This document shows, piece by piece, positions 14,990 through 21,269 of a stretch of 21,269 nt of DNA. Each line of letters starts with the position of its first letter. Position 1 is the stretch's first letter. Source of the stretch: Verrucomicrobia bacterium UBA1200 (GTDB lineage Bacteria > Verrucomicrobiota > Kiritimatiellia > RFP12 > UBA1067); assembly GCA_002309765.1 (NCBI GenBank), contig DBXY01000022.1:94246-115514 (forward strand), read 5' to 3'. A program made the translations under genes and the position numbers. A model generated the notes under the pieces. That model worked only from the letters and a program-made list of their open reading frames with translations, was not told the DNA's origin and did no database searches.

Positions 14990-15018
14990 AACATACCTTT
15001 TTTTTACCAAACTGTCAA
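14990..15018 (-). promoter_or_regulatory. Strong sigma-70 promoter for rpoZ-smpB-tatA-radical SAM
   Basis: On the minus strand a perfect TTGACA (15018-15013) is followed after exactly 17 bases, with an A-rich spacer, by TATGTT (14995-14990). The whole element fits in the 81-bp gap between the recN stop and the rpoZ start. The predicted transcription start is about 15-20 bases before the GTG codon, so the leader is very short. Confidence 0.68.
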
Positions 15019-15046
15019 CCGAGATTTTGGCGGATAAGGCAACTAG

Positions 15047-16723
15047 TTAACCCCGCGACCGGCGCGCCCCGTCCAAAAGTTCACGCGCATGGGTCTCCAC
15101 CACGCTGGTCAACCCCTTGCCGCCCAGCATTCTGGATATCTCGTCCACCCGCTCGCTCTCCGAAAGCCGCCTCATCCCGGTACGCGTCCGCCCGCCGTCT
15201 ACCTTTTTCTCCACCCGGAAGTGGGTGTCGCCGTAAACCGCCGACTGCGGCAGGTGCGTAATCGACAAAACCTGGTGCCGCTCCGCCACCCTGCGCATTT
15301 TTTGCCCCACCACGGAACCGACCTCGCCGCCGATGTTGGCGTCGATCTCGTCGAAAACCAGCACCGGAATGCTATCGTGCGTGGAAAGCACCGCCTTGAC
15401 GGCCAGCGAAATCCGGGCGATCTCGCCGCTAGAGGCGATGGATTTCAACGGGCGCATCGGTTCACCCGGATTGGGCGCGAAGCCGAACTGCACCGCGTCG
15501 CAACCGTGTTCCGACGGCGGCGCTGGGTTGACCGCGATGTCGAACCCGGATTTCAAGAACCCCAGATCGCGCAACTCGGCGGTAATGGCGCGCGACAACC
15601 TCGCCGCCTCTTTTATCCGGAGTTTGGTCAGATCCGCGCCGCACTCCAGCAACTCTTGGTGGGCGGATTCGATTTCGCGCTGCAATTTGTCGATTTGCTC
15701 GGTACGGGACGAAAGGTCGGCCAGCCGGCTCCGGTCGCGCTCCAGCCGGGCCAATATCTCGGGAATGCCGGCCCCGTATTTGCGCTTCAGCCGCTGGACC
15801 AGCGACAAGCGGGCATCGAGCTCCGCCAAAGCGTCCGGCTCCACCTCCAATTGCGACAGCCGCTCGTTGATTGCCCCGGCCAACTCCTGAACCTGAACCG
15901 CGGCGGACTGGGCTTCTGAACGCCACTCCCCCGCCGCCGGCATTATCCGCGCCAACTCGGCGAGCTGGTTCTGCACGGTGACCAGCCGGTCAAAAACCGA
16001 CCCGCCGTCATCCATCAGCGAACGCAGAATCTCGCCGCCCAAGCCCAGGATTTCCTCGGCGTTCGCCGCCTGGGCATGGCGTTCCACCAAATCCTCGCCG
16101 TCGGCGTCGGTCAGGTTAGCCTCGGAAATCTCGTCCACAGCGAACTGCAGCCGGTCAATCTCGGCGGCGACATCGGCAGAATCGCCTTGCAACGCCGTCA
16201 GCCGTTCCTGCAAGCCGCGCAAAGTCTCCCAAACCGAACGGTATTTCTCCAGTTTTGCGGCGCATCCGCCGTAAGAGTCGAGCAACCGGCGCTGACAATC
16301 TTCCTGAAGCAGCGTCTGGTTGTCGTATGGGCCGTGGATATCCACCAGCAGCGTGCCGAGACGGCGCAGCAACTGCACCGTCGATGGGGTGTCGTTGATC
16401 CAGCACCGACCCGCGCCGGACTGGTTAACGGTGCGGCGCACCAACAGCTGCCGGTCCTCGCACGGCGGCAACCCGGCGTCGGCCAGCACAGCGTCAACCG
16501 CCGCGGTGTCTTCCAGCGTAAAGGCCGCCTCAACCGACGCCTCGGACGCGCTATCGCGAATGGCGGATTTGTCGGAACGTCCGCCCAGCACCAAATGCAA
16601 AGCACCCATCAGCACGGACTTGCCCGCGCCGGTCTCGCCGGTGATGATGTTCAGCCCCGGACCGAAATCCGCCGAGACCGCTTCCACAATCGCCAAATTG
16701 CGAACTGTCAGGTGCGAAAGCAT
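15047..16723 (-). CDS. recN: DNA repair protein RecN
   Basis: A 558-residue SMC-like ATPase, close to the usual 550-560. RecN acts early in double-strand break repair, bridging DNA. The Walker A motif is GETGAGKS (29-36). DIHGPYDNQTLL (128-139) matches the family DIHGQHEHQSLL block. A coiled-coil region occupies about 155-380. The ABC signature region is SSGEIARISL (431-440), Walker B is VLVFDEID (454-461), and ITHLPQSA (488-495) holds the switch His. The ATG is nine bases after the gyrB stop. TAAGG, overlapping that stop, is the likely ribosome site, so recN is translated together with gyrB. It ends just before the rpoZ promoter. Confidence 0.95.
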   Translation of the reverse strand: MLSHLTVRNLAIVEAVSADFGPGLNIITGETGAGKSVLMGALHLVLGGRSDKSAIRDSASEASVEAAFTLEDTAAVDAVLADAGLPPCEDRQLLVRRTVNQSGAGRCWINDTPSTVQLLRRLGTLLVDIHGPYDNQTLLQEDCQRRLLDSYGGCAAKLEKYRSVWETLRGLQERLTALQGDSADVAAEIDRLQFAVDEISEANLTDADGEDLVERHAQAANAEEILGLGGEILRSLMDDGGSVFDRLVTVQNQLAELARIMPAAGEWRSEAQSAAVQVQELAGAINERLSQLEVEPDALAELDARLSLVQRLKRKYGAGIPEILARLERDRSRLADLSSRTEQIDKLQREIESAHQELLECGADLTKLRIKEAARLSRAITAELRDLGFLKSGFDIAVNPAPPSEHGCDAVQFGFAPNPGEPMRPLKSIASSGEIARISLAVKAVLSTHDSIPVLVFDEIDANIGGEVGSVVGQKMRRVAERHQVLSITHLPQSAVYGDTHFRVEKKVDGGRTRTGMRRLSESERVDEISRMLGGKGLTSVVETHARELLDGARRSRG

Positions 16724-16732
16724 CGTTTTGCC

Positions 16733-19216
16733 TTAAATGTCGAGGGTACGAACGTTGAGCGCGTTATCCTCGATGAACTTGCGGCGCGGTTCGACATCGT
16801 CGCCCATCAACAGCGTGAACATTGCGTCGGCGCGGATCGCGTCCTCCATTTTCACCCGGAGCAAACGGCGGTTCGCGGGATCCATCGTCGTGTTGTACAA
16901 CTCGTCGTCGTTCATTTCGCCCAAACCTTTGAACCGCTGGATGGTCAAACCCTTGCGGCCGCGTTCGCGCACCACATCCAACAGCTCCGGCAGGTTTTTG
17001 ACCGGACGCGATTCGGCGTCCTCGGCGATCCGCGCCACCGGGGCGTCGCGCCCGATATAGTCCTCCACTCCGAAACCGAAGGTAGACAAGGAATCGAACT
17101 CTTTCCGCAGCAGCCCGGTGTGGTACAGCTCCATCCAACGGAACGGCATCTGCTGCGTGGCGTGGTGGGTCTGCACCTGGGTTGAAGGCATATCGATCTG
17201 GTATCCCAGCTTTGCCTCGGCGTCGGCCCGCTGTTTCGCCAACTCCTCTTCGTTGTATGCGTAATTGAAGAATTCGCGCTCGCTGTCGCGGGTGATGGTG
17301 ATGTAACGCGGGAACTCGTGGCTGTCCGGCTTGCGCTGGCGAAGCACACTCTCTACCGGATTGATGCCGCGGCGGGTGAAGGTCAGCAACGTTTCTTCAA
17401 TCTCCACCAGCAGAGTCAGCAACTGCCGCAAAGCATCCCCGGTCAACTCGCTGCCGTCATTACGGCTGACCAGCATGTCATCCGCCCCCAGCAGCAACAG
17501 CTTGCTGGTAAGGGCGGCATCGCTCTCGATGTACTCCTCGCGTTTTTTGCGGGTGATCTTGTACAGCGGGGGCTGGGCCAGGTAAACGTAGCCGTTTTCC
17601 AGCAGTTTCGGCATCTGGCGGTAAAAGAAGGTCAGCAGCAGTGTGCGGATGTGGGCGCCGTCCACATCGGCATCGGTCATAATGATGATCTTGTGGTAGC
17701 GCACCTTCGCGATATCAAACTCGTCCGTGCCGAACCCGGCCCCGATCGCGGTAATCAGCATCCGGATTTCCAGATTGCTCAAAATGCGGTCAATCCGGGC
17801 CTTTTCCACGTTCAGCACTTTGCCGCGCAACGGCAAAATCGCCTGTGTCTTGCGGTTGCGCCCCTGCTTGGCGGAGCCGCCTGCGGAGTCACCCTCGACG
17901 ATGTAAAGTTCGCATTTTTCCGGGTCGCGCTCGGAACAGTCGGCCAGTTTGCCCGGCAGCGACAGCGAATCTAGCGCCCCCTTGCGACGGGTAGCCTCGC
18001 GCGCCTTGCGGGCCGCGTCACGCGCCCGGGCCGCGAGAATGGTCTTCTCGATAATGACCCGCGCCACTTTGGGGTTTTCCTCGAAGAAGGTGGTGAGCTG
18101 GTCGTAAACAATGCCGGAAACCACGCTCTCGGCCTCGCTGTTGCCCAGCTTGGTCTTGGTCTGACCCTCGAACTGCGGCTGCGGGATCTTGACCGACACC
18201 ACCACCGTGAGGCCCTCGCGCATATCCTCGCCCCGCAATTCGGGGTCGGTGTTCTTGCGCAGCTTGTTGTCCTCGGCGTACTTGTTCACCGCCCGCGTCA
18301 ACGCGCTGCGGAAACCGGATAGGTGGGTGCCGCCCTCAATGGTGTTGATGTTGTTGCAGTAAGAGGATTCGGTGATCGTGTAAGCCTCGGTGTATTGCAT
18401 CGCCACCTCGGCCTGGATCAACCCGCGGGAGCCCTCCAGATGGATTACCGTGTCGTGCAGCGGTTTCTTGTTGGTGTTGAGGAATTTAACGAACTCGTCG
18501 ATGCCGCCCTCGTAATGGAAAGTCTCCTCCAGCTGGTTCTCGCCTTCGACGTCTTTGAAGTGGATGGTCACGCCGCGGTTGAGGAACGCCAGCTCGCGCA
18601 ACCGATTCATCAGAATTTCGGACTTGAAGGCGCGGCACTGGAATATCGTATGATCTGGGAAGAAGGTGACCTTGGTCCCGGTGCCGGAGGCTTCCCCCAC
18701 CACCTCCAACTCGCTGGTCTTGTGGCCGCGGGAAAAACGCTGCCGGTACAGCTTTCCGTTGCGCTTGACCTCCACCACCAGCCACTCGGAAAGCGCGTTA
18801 ACGCACGACACGCCGACGCCGTGCAGACCGCCAGACACTTTGTAGTTGGAATCGTCAAACTTTCCGCCCGCGTGCAAAATCGTCAGCACCACCTCCACCG
18901 TCGGGCGATGCTCCTGCGGATGCATCTCCACCGGAATCCCGCGCCCGTCGTCGGTGACCGACACCGAACCGTCGGGGTTAACCGTCACCTCGATGTTGTT
19001 GCAAAAACCGGCCAGCGCCTCGTCGATGGAGTTGTCCACCACCTCGTAAACCAAATGGTGGTAGCCGCGTTCCCCGGTGTCGCCGATATACATGGCCGGG
19101 CGTTTGCGGACCGCCTCCATACCCTCCAGAACCGTAATGTTCGCCGCCGTGTACTCCTGCGCACCGGCCTGTTTGCGAAGATTCTCCTGTTCCAAATTCT
19201 CTTCCGCTTCTGACAT
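16733..19216 (-). CDS. gyrB: DNA gyrase subunit B
   Basis: An 827-residue ATPase subunit of DNA gyrase, which introduces negative supercoils. GHKL ATPase motifs: VVDNSIDEALAG, DDGRGIPVEMH and GGLHGVGVSCVNALS. TOPRIM motifs: YIVEGDSAGGSAKQGRN and IIMTDADVDGAHIRTLLL. The C-terminal QRFKGLGEMNDDEL and NALNVRTLDI close the protein. It is longer than the roughly 640-residue form because of an insertion between the DADVDG motif and QRFKGLGEM, as in the E. coli-type enzyme. Gyrase rather than ParE is supported by QRFKGLGEM and the length. The start at 19216 is preceded by GAGAGGG. recN follows by nine bases. Confidence 0.96.
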   Translation of the reverse strand: MSEAEENLEQENLRKQAGAQEYTAANITVLEGMEAVRKRPAMYIGDTGERGYHHLVYEVVDNSIDEALAGFCNNIEVTVNPDGSVSVTDDGRGIPVEMHPQEHRPTVEVVLTILHAGGKFDDSNYKVSGGLHGVGVSCVNALSEWLVVEVKRNGKLYRQRFSRGHKTSELEVVGEASGTGTKVTFFPDHTIFQCRAFKSEILMNRLRELAFLNRGVTIHFKDVEGENQLEETFHYEGGIDEFVKFLNTNKKPLHDTVIHLEGSRGLIQAEVAMQYTEAYTITESSYCNNINTIEGGTHLSGFRSALTRAVNKYAEDNKLRKNTDPELRGEDMREGLTVVVSVKIPQPQFEGQTKTKLGNSEAESVVSGIVYDQLTTFFEENPKVARVIIEKTILAARARDAARKAREATRRKGALDSLSLPGKLADCSERDPEKCELYIVEGDSAGGSAKQGRNRKTQAILPLRGKVLNVEKARIDRILSNLEIRMLITAIGAGFGTDEFDIAKVRYHKIIIMTDADVDGAHIRTLLLTFFYRQMPKLLENGYVYLAQPPLYKITRKKREEYIESDAALTSKLLLLGADDMLVSRNDGSELTGDALRQLLTLLVEIEETLLTFTRRGINPVESVLRQRKPDSHEFPRYITITRDSEREFFNYAYNEEELAKQRADAEAKLGYQIDMPSTQVQTHHATQQMPFRWMELYHTGLLRKEFDSLSTFGFGVEDYIGRDAPVARIAEDAESRPVKNLPELLDVVRERGRKGLTIQRFKGLGEMNDDELYNTTMDPANRRLLRVKMEDAIRADAMFTLLMGDDVEPRRKFIEDNALNVRTLDI

Positions 19217-19243
19217 AGCTAGAAACCCTCTCTTGATGCGAAT

Positions 19244-19252
19244 ATTATAGCA
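19244..19252 (-). promoter_or_regulatory. Extended -10 promoter of gyrB-recN
   Basis: On the minus strand TGCTATAAT (19252-19244) is a perfect -10 with the TGn extension. The -35 region is only a T-rich TTTCTTT, as often seen with extended -10 promoters. The leader to the gyrB ATG is about 20 bases. Confidence 0.65.
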
Positions 19253-19281
19253 AAATCGGCAGGGAAAAAGAAAGCGAAAAC

Positions 19282-19299
19282 ATCAGCATTCCTGCTGAT
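19282..19299 (-). terminator. Inverted repeat upstream of the gyrB promoter
   Basis: ATCAGCA-TTCC-TGCTGAT is a perfect seven-base-pair inverted repeat flanked by AAAA and TTTT. On the minus strand the loop reads GGAA (a GNRA tetraloop) and the stem is followed by GTTTTCGCTTTCTTTTT. It could end transcripts coming from the glycosidase gene, or serve as an operator about 30 bases upstream of the gyrB -10. Confidence 0.5.
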
Positions 19300-19337
19300 T
19301 TTAACCTAATCTTACCAATGGGATTTCTATGTTTGGC

Positions 19338-19353
19338 CGCAAAGCGCGCAAAG
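19338..19353. repeat. Two CGCAAAG copies
   Basis: CGCAAAG occurs at 19338-19344 and 19347-19353, nine bases apart, inside the non-coding spacer. This is a short repeat that may be chance or a remnant of a longer CGCAAAG-type array. Confidence 0.3.
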
Positions 19354-19393
19354 GGCTGTCTTGGTCCCTAACGTATGCTATCAGACCACCTGG

Positions 19394-19426
19394 GATTCCT
19401 ATGCCACCTAGAGGGCATAGGACATC
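19394..19426. repeat. Long hairpin in the gyrB-glycosidase spacer
   Basis: TCCTATGCC (19397-19405) and GGCATAGGA (19414-19422) are perfect nine-base inverted repeats with an eight-base loop. GAT and ATC extend the stem by three more pairs across one bulged C. No T-run follows on either strand, so it does not look like a simple terminator. Confidence 0.6.
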
Positions 19427-19457
19427 TAAAGGGTCCGGGGATCTGTCGCTCTGCAAA

Positions 19458-19490
19458 CCTCAAACCGGTCCACCACTAACCGGTCTGAGG
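19458..19490 (-). terminator. Stem-loop just after the glycosidase stop
   Basis: CCTCAAACCGGT (19458-19469) pairs with ACCGGTCTGAGG (19479-19490) over a nine-base loop. On the minus-strand RNA the one mismatch becomes a G-U pair, giving twelve continuous pairs. It starts nine bases after the glycosidase stop and is followed by TTTG only, a weak U-tract. Near-identical CTGCAAACCT and CTGCGAACCT sit on its two sides (19451-19460, 19491-19500). Confidence 0.5.
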
Positions 19491-19499
19491 CTGCGAACC

Positions 19500-21269
19500 T
19501 TACTTCCGGCGCAGTAGTTCAAGCATCTTCTTATCTACTTTGCGGCCCATGACCTCGACGTATTCCGCGTCGGGGCGGCCGGAATCAACGAACCCGAACG
19601 GGCTGTCGTAATCCCAGATTGCCCAGCCGTAGCCGCGTTCGCGCCAGCTGTTAAAGTAGTTCTCCATGAACTTTAACGTCGATTCATGGTCAGTTTCCGC
19701 AAAGCAGCCGAACTCTCCGATCATAACCGGGTAGCCCTTTGGAATGCAGTCCAGCGCGGCGTTGTTCTTCGCCTGACCCTGCGGCACCCACTGCATCGCC
19801 TTGTCATTGCCGTCTTTGGGCCAGTATGGTTTGACGGCGGCGAAATGGCCGCGTACGCCGTAATGGGTGAAACCGCTAGGTTCGTACCCCCGGAAACACT
19901 GGCCCGTGAACGGCACGCTAAAGAAATGCGCCACCGGAACCCTCCCGCATCCGTTGCCGTCCAGCATCACTAAACGGTTGGGATCCTCCTTGCGGATTTC
20001 GTCGATCGTCTCGCCGAACACCTTGACGTACTGCCCGGTCGAGAACTGGATTGGCTCGTTCACGGGGTTGAACGACAGCTCGGAGTTGGGAACGCCCTTG
20101 TAGCGGCGGGCGAACTCGCGCCAGATGCGCTTGAACGCGGCCAACGCCCGGGAATCGGCATTCAGCGTCATCGGCCGCTTGAAGGCTTCAAGATGGTAGA
20201 CGCTGAATCCCGGCGCGCGGTAGAGGCAAAGCATCACGTGGATATGGTGCCTGCGCCCGTACTCGACGGCGGCATCGATCTTGGCAATGCCGTCCTCAAG
20301 CCAATGCTCCCAGTCGTCGGGCGAAAGGACAAAGCGGTAGTCGATAGGAAGGCGCGCGAAGTTGAGTCCGCACTTCTCAAGGAGCGCGAACTCTTCTTCC
20401 TCCACGGACAGCGTGTGAATGAACGGGTCGGCGTAGCTCCACGGCGCGAGGAACATCGAAACGATGTTTGCGCCGCGCCATGAGCCAACGTCAGGGACTT
20501 CCGCCAGCGTGTCGCCCTCGGCAAGGCGGCGCGTGAGGATCCGCTGCGCCTTGCCGCCCTCCGCCACGGCGAACTGCGTGGGACGTGTGAGAGTGAGGTA
20601 GTCGGCGCGAATGCGGTCCGGCGAAAGCGCGGCCTTCGAGAGGCGCACTTCGTCGATGTAGCCGCAGAAGAAGCACTCGTGCCCCTGCGGCTCAAGACGG
20701 AGAGCATCGCCGTAGTGCCCGATCGCGAGCGGCCAGTCCGAGACCGTCGGCGCGAACGCGGGGTTGCGCTCCCGCGAGCCGAGGCGGCCATTGTAGTAGA
20801 TGGACGCCTCCTGCTCCGCGCCATCATAGACGACCGTCACGTGCGCCCAGCCGTCGCGGAACGAATAGAGGTCGTTGCCGTAGTTCTGGGTGACGTTGTA
20901 TTCAAGGTTTGTCTTGAATTGCCCGCACAGCCAGAGCGCGCTGCCCCCTTCCGCAACGACTTCGAATCCCCTGGGATGTCCTTTGAACGGCTTGGTGGAG
21001 ATGATACGGCCCCAATCGCTCTTGTCGTGGGGGATGGCACTGTTCAGAAGGAACGATACCGTGAGCTTTCCCGTCTTGCCGTAGGCGGTCCAGCGGTCGT
21101 CCTTCGCCACTTGAAGGTACGGCCCCGAGGTAGTTGTCTGCGAGGACGAGAAGTAGGACTTCCCCACAAGCCCGTCGGCGTGGATGAATTTGCGCGTGTC
21201 CTTGCCGCGCAGTTCGGCGACAAGGCCGTTCTTGGAGTCGAGCGTCACGCCCTTCCTGAACTTCGAGAA
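19500..21269 (-). CDS. LamG-like domain plus GH5 glycoside hydrolase (partial, 5' end outside the window)
   Basis: The frame is open to the right edge: seven codons (FSKFRKG) precede the GTG at 21248, so the true start is outside and a signal peptide is probably missing from view. Counting from that GTG, residues 1-220 form a concanavalin A-like LamG/laminin-G-type domain (GKLTVSFLLNS, GWAHVTVVYDGAEQEASIYYNG, FFCGYIDEVRLSKAALSPDRI), usually carbohydrate-binding. Residues about 255-582 are a GH5 (beta/alpha)8 barrel: GANIVSMF, CGLNFARLPIDYRF, FNPVNEP with acid/base Glu398, GEFGCF with nucleophile Glu512, and WAIWDYDSPFG near the end. It probably cleaves beta-linked glucans or mannans; the GH5 subfamily cannot be told. 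It stands apart from gyrB across a structured spacer. Confidence 0.88.
   Translation of the reverse strand, partial: FSKFRKGVTLDSKNGLVAELRGKDTRKFIHADGLVGKSYFSSSQTTTSGPYLQVAKDDRWTAYGKTGKLTVSFLLNSAIPHDKSDWGRIISTKPFKGHPRGFEVVAEGGSALWLCGQFKTNLEYNVTQNYGNDLYSFRDGWAHVTVVYDGAEQEASIYYNGRLGSRERNPAFAPTVSDWPLAIGHYGDALRLEPQGHECFFCGYIDEVRLSKAALSPDRIRADYLTLTRPTQFAVAEGGKAQRILTRRLAEGDTLAEVPDVGSWRGANIVSMFLAPWSYADPFIHTLSVEEEEFALLEKCGLNFARLPIDYRFVLSPDDWEHWLEDGIAKIDAAVEYGRRHHIHVMLCLYRAPGFSVYHLEAFKRPMTLNADSRALAAFKRIWREFARRYKGVPNSELSFNPVNEPIQFSTGQYVKVFGETIDEIRKEDPNRLVMLDGNGCGRVPVAHFFSVPFTGQCFRGYEPSGFTHYGVRGHFAAVKPYWPKDGNDKAMQWVPQGQAKNNAALDCIPKGYPVMIGEFGCFAETDHESTLKFMENYFNSWRERGYGWAIWDYDSPFGFVDSGRPDAEYVEVMGRKVDKKMLELLRRK

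Noticed and set aside
14966..15010. N-terminal extension of the omega subunit to an ATG at 15010
   Set aside because: The extension would translate the promoter -10 and the ribosome site; omega proteins start near the GTG at 14965.
16076..17185. 369-residue plus-strand open frame spanning the recN/gyrB junction
   Set aside because: It is fully antisense to two well-identified core genes, has Gln/Arg/His-rich composition and no ribosome site.
18323..19213. 296-residue plus-strand open frame inside gyrB
   Set aside because: It is antisense to the gyrB ATPase motifs; mirror-frame composition, no family resemblance.
19331..19517. 62-residue plus-strand open frame in the gyrB-glycosidase spacer
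   Set aside because: No ribosome site, Pro/Arg-rich, and it consists mostly of the inverted repeats; no family resemblance.
1..21269. CRISPR array, tRNA, rRNA, transposase or phage genes
   Set aside because: I looked for evenly spaced repeats, CCA-type tRNA ends and transposase or integrase motifs and saw none; every long frame with family features is accounted for.

Overview
The window is a GC-rich chromosomal piece of a Gram-negative bacterium, most likely from the Planctomycetota-Verrucomicrobiota-Lentisphaerota (PVC) group. LpxI (lipid A synthesis) shows an outer membrane. Tat-exported sugar isomerase-like proteins, a Gfo/Idh/MocA oxidoreductase, a secreted tricorn-type protease and a LamG-GH5 glycosidase are a combination I associate with Lentisphaerota/Kiritimatiellota-type polysaccharide users. 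The phylum is inferred from gene content; no 16S is present.

Layout. (1) Positions 1-1025, minus strand: two genes for proteins with RREF-type twin-arginine signals. One is only its first 18 codons at the window edge; the other is a xylose-isomerase-like TIM barrel. A well-spaced promoter lies upstream (TTGACT-17-TAATAT). (2) Positions 1298-6473, plus strand: a tight six-gene run etfB-etfA-membrane protein-menA-lpxI-HAD phosphatase, with ATGA overlaps at 3676-3679 and 4689-4692. It joins electron transfer (a divergent ETF pair), quinone prenylation, lipid A synthesis and an unassigned HAD enzyme. (3) Positions 6652-12034, plus strand: a second operon of an exported propeller-like protein, a Gfo/Idh/MocA dehydrogenase and a secreted tricorn protease with a complete catalytic tetrad. 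It has its own promoter and a hairpin-containing leader. (4) Positions 12099-14965, minus strand: rpoZ-smpB-tatA-B12/radical-SAM, driven by a TTGACA-17-TATGTT promoter in the 81-bp gap after recN. (5) Positions 15047-19216, minus strand: gyrB-recN, with an extended -10 promoter (TGCTATAAT). (6) Positions 19217-19499: a non-coding stretch with three inverted repeats. (7) Positions 19500-21269, minus strand: a LamG + GH5 glycosidase, open at the window's right edge.

How it fits together. Regions 4 and 5 are housekeeping (transcription, trans-translation, Tat export, gyrase, recombination). TatA can serve the two Tat substrates in region 1. ETF could feed electrons to the quinone pool that MenA helps make, but no ETF:quinone oxidoreductase or acyl-CoA dehydrogenase is visible. 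Regions 1, 3 and 6-7 look like accessory carbohydrate and peptide catabolism.

I saw no tRNA, rRNA, CRISPR array, transposase or integrase. No stretch above 300 bases lacks a gene. The least conventional items are the divergent ETF pair with its unassigned membrane and HAD neighbours, the propeller/oxidoreductase/tricorn operon, the CX4CX2C radical SAM protein, and the structured 19.3-19.5 kb spacer.
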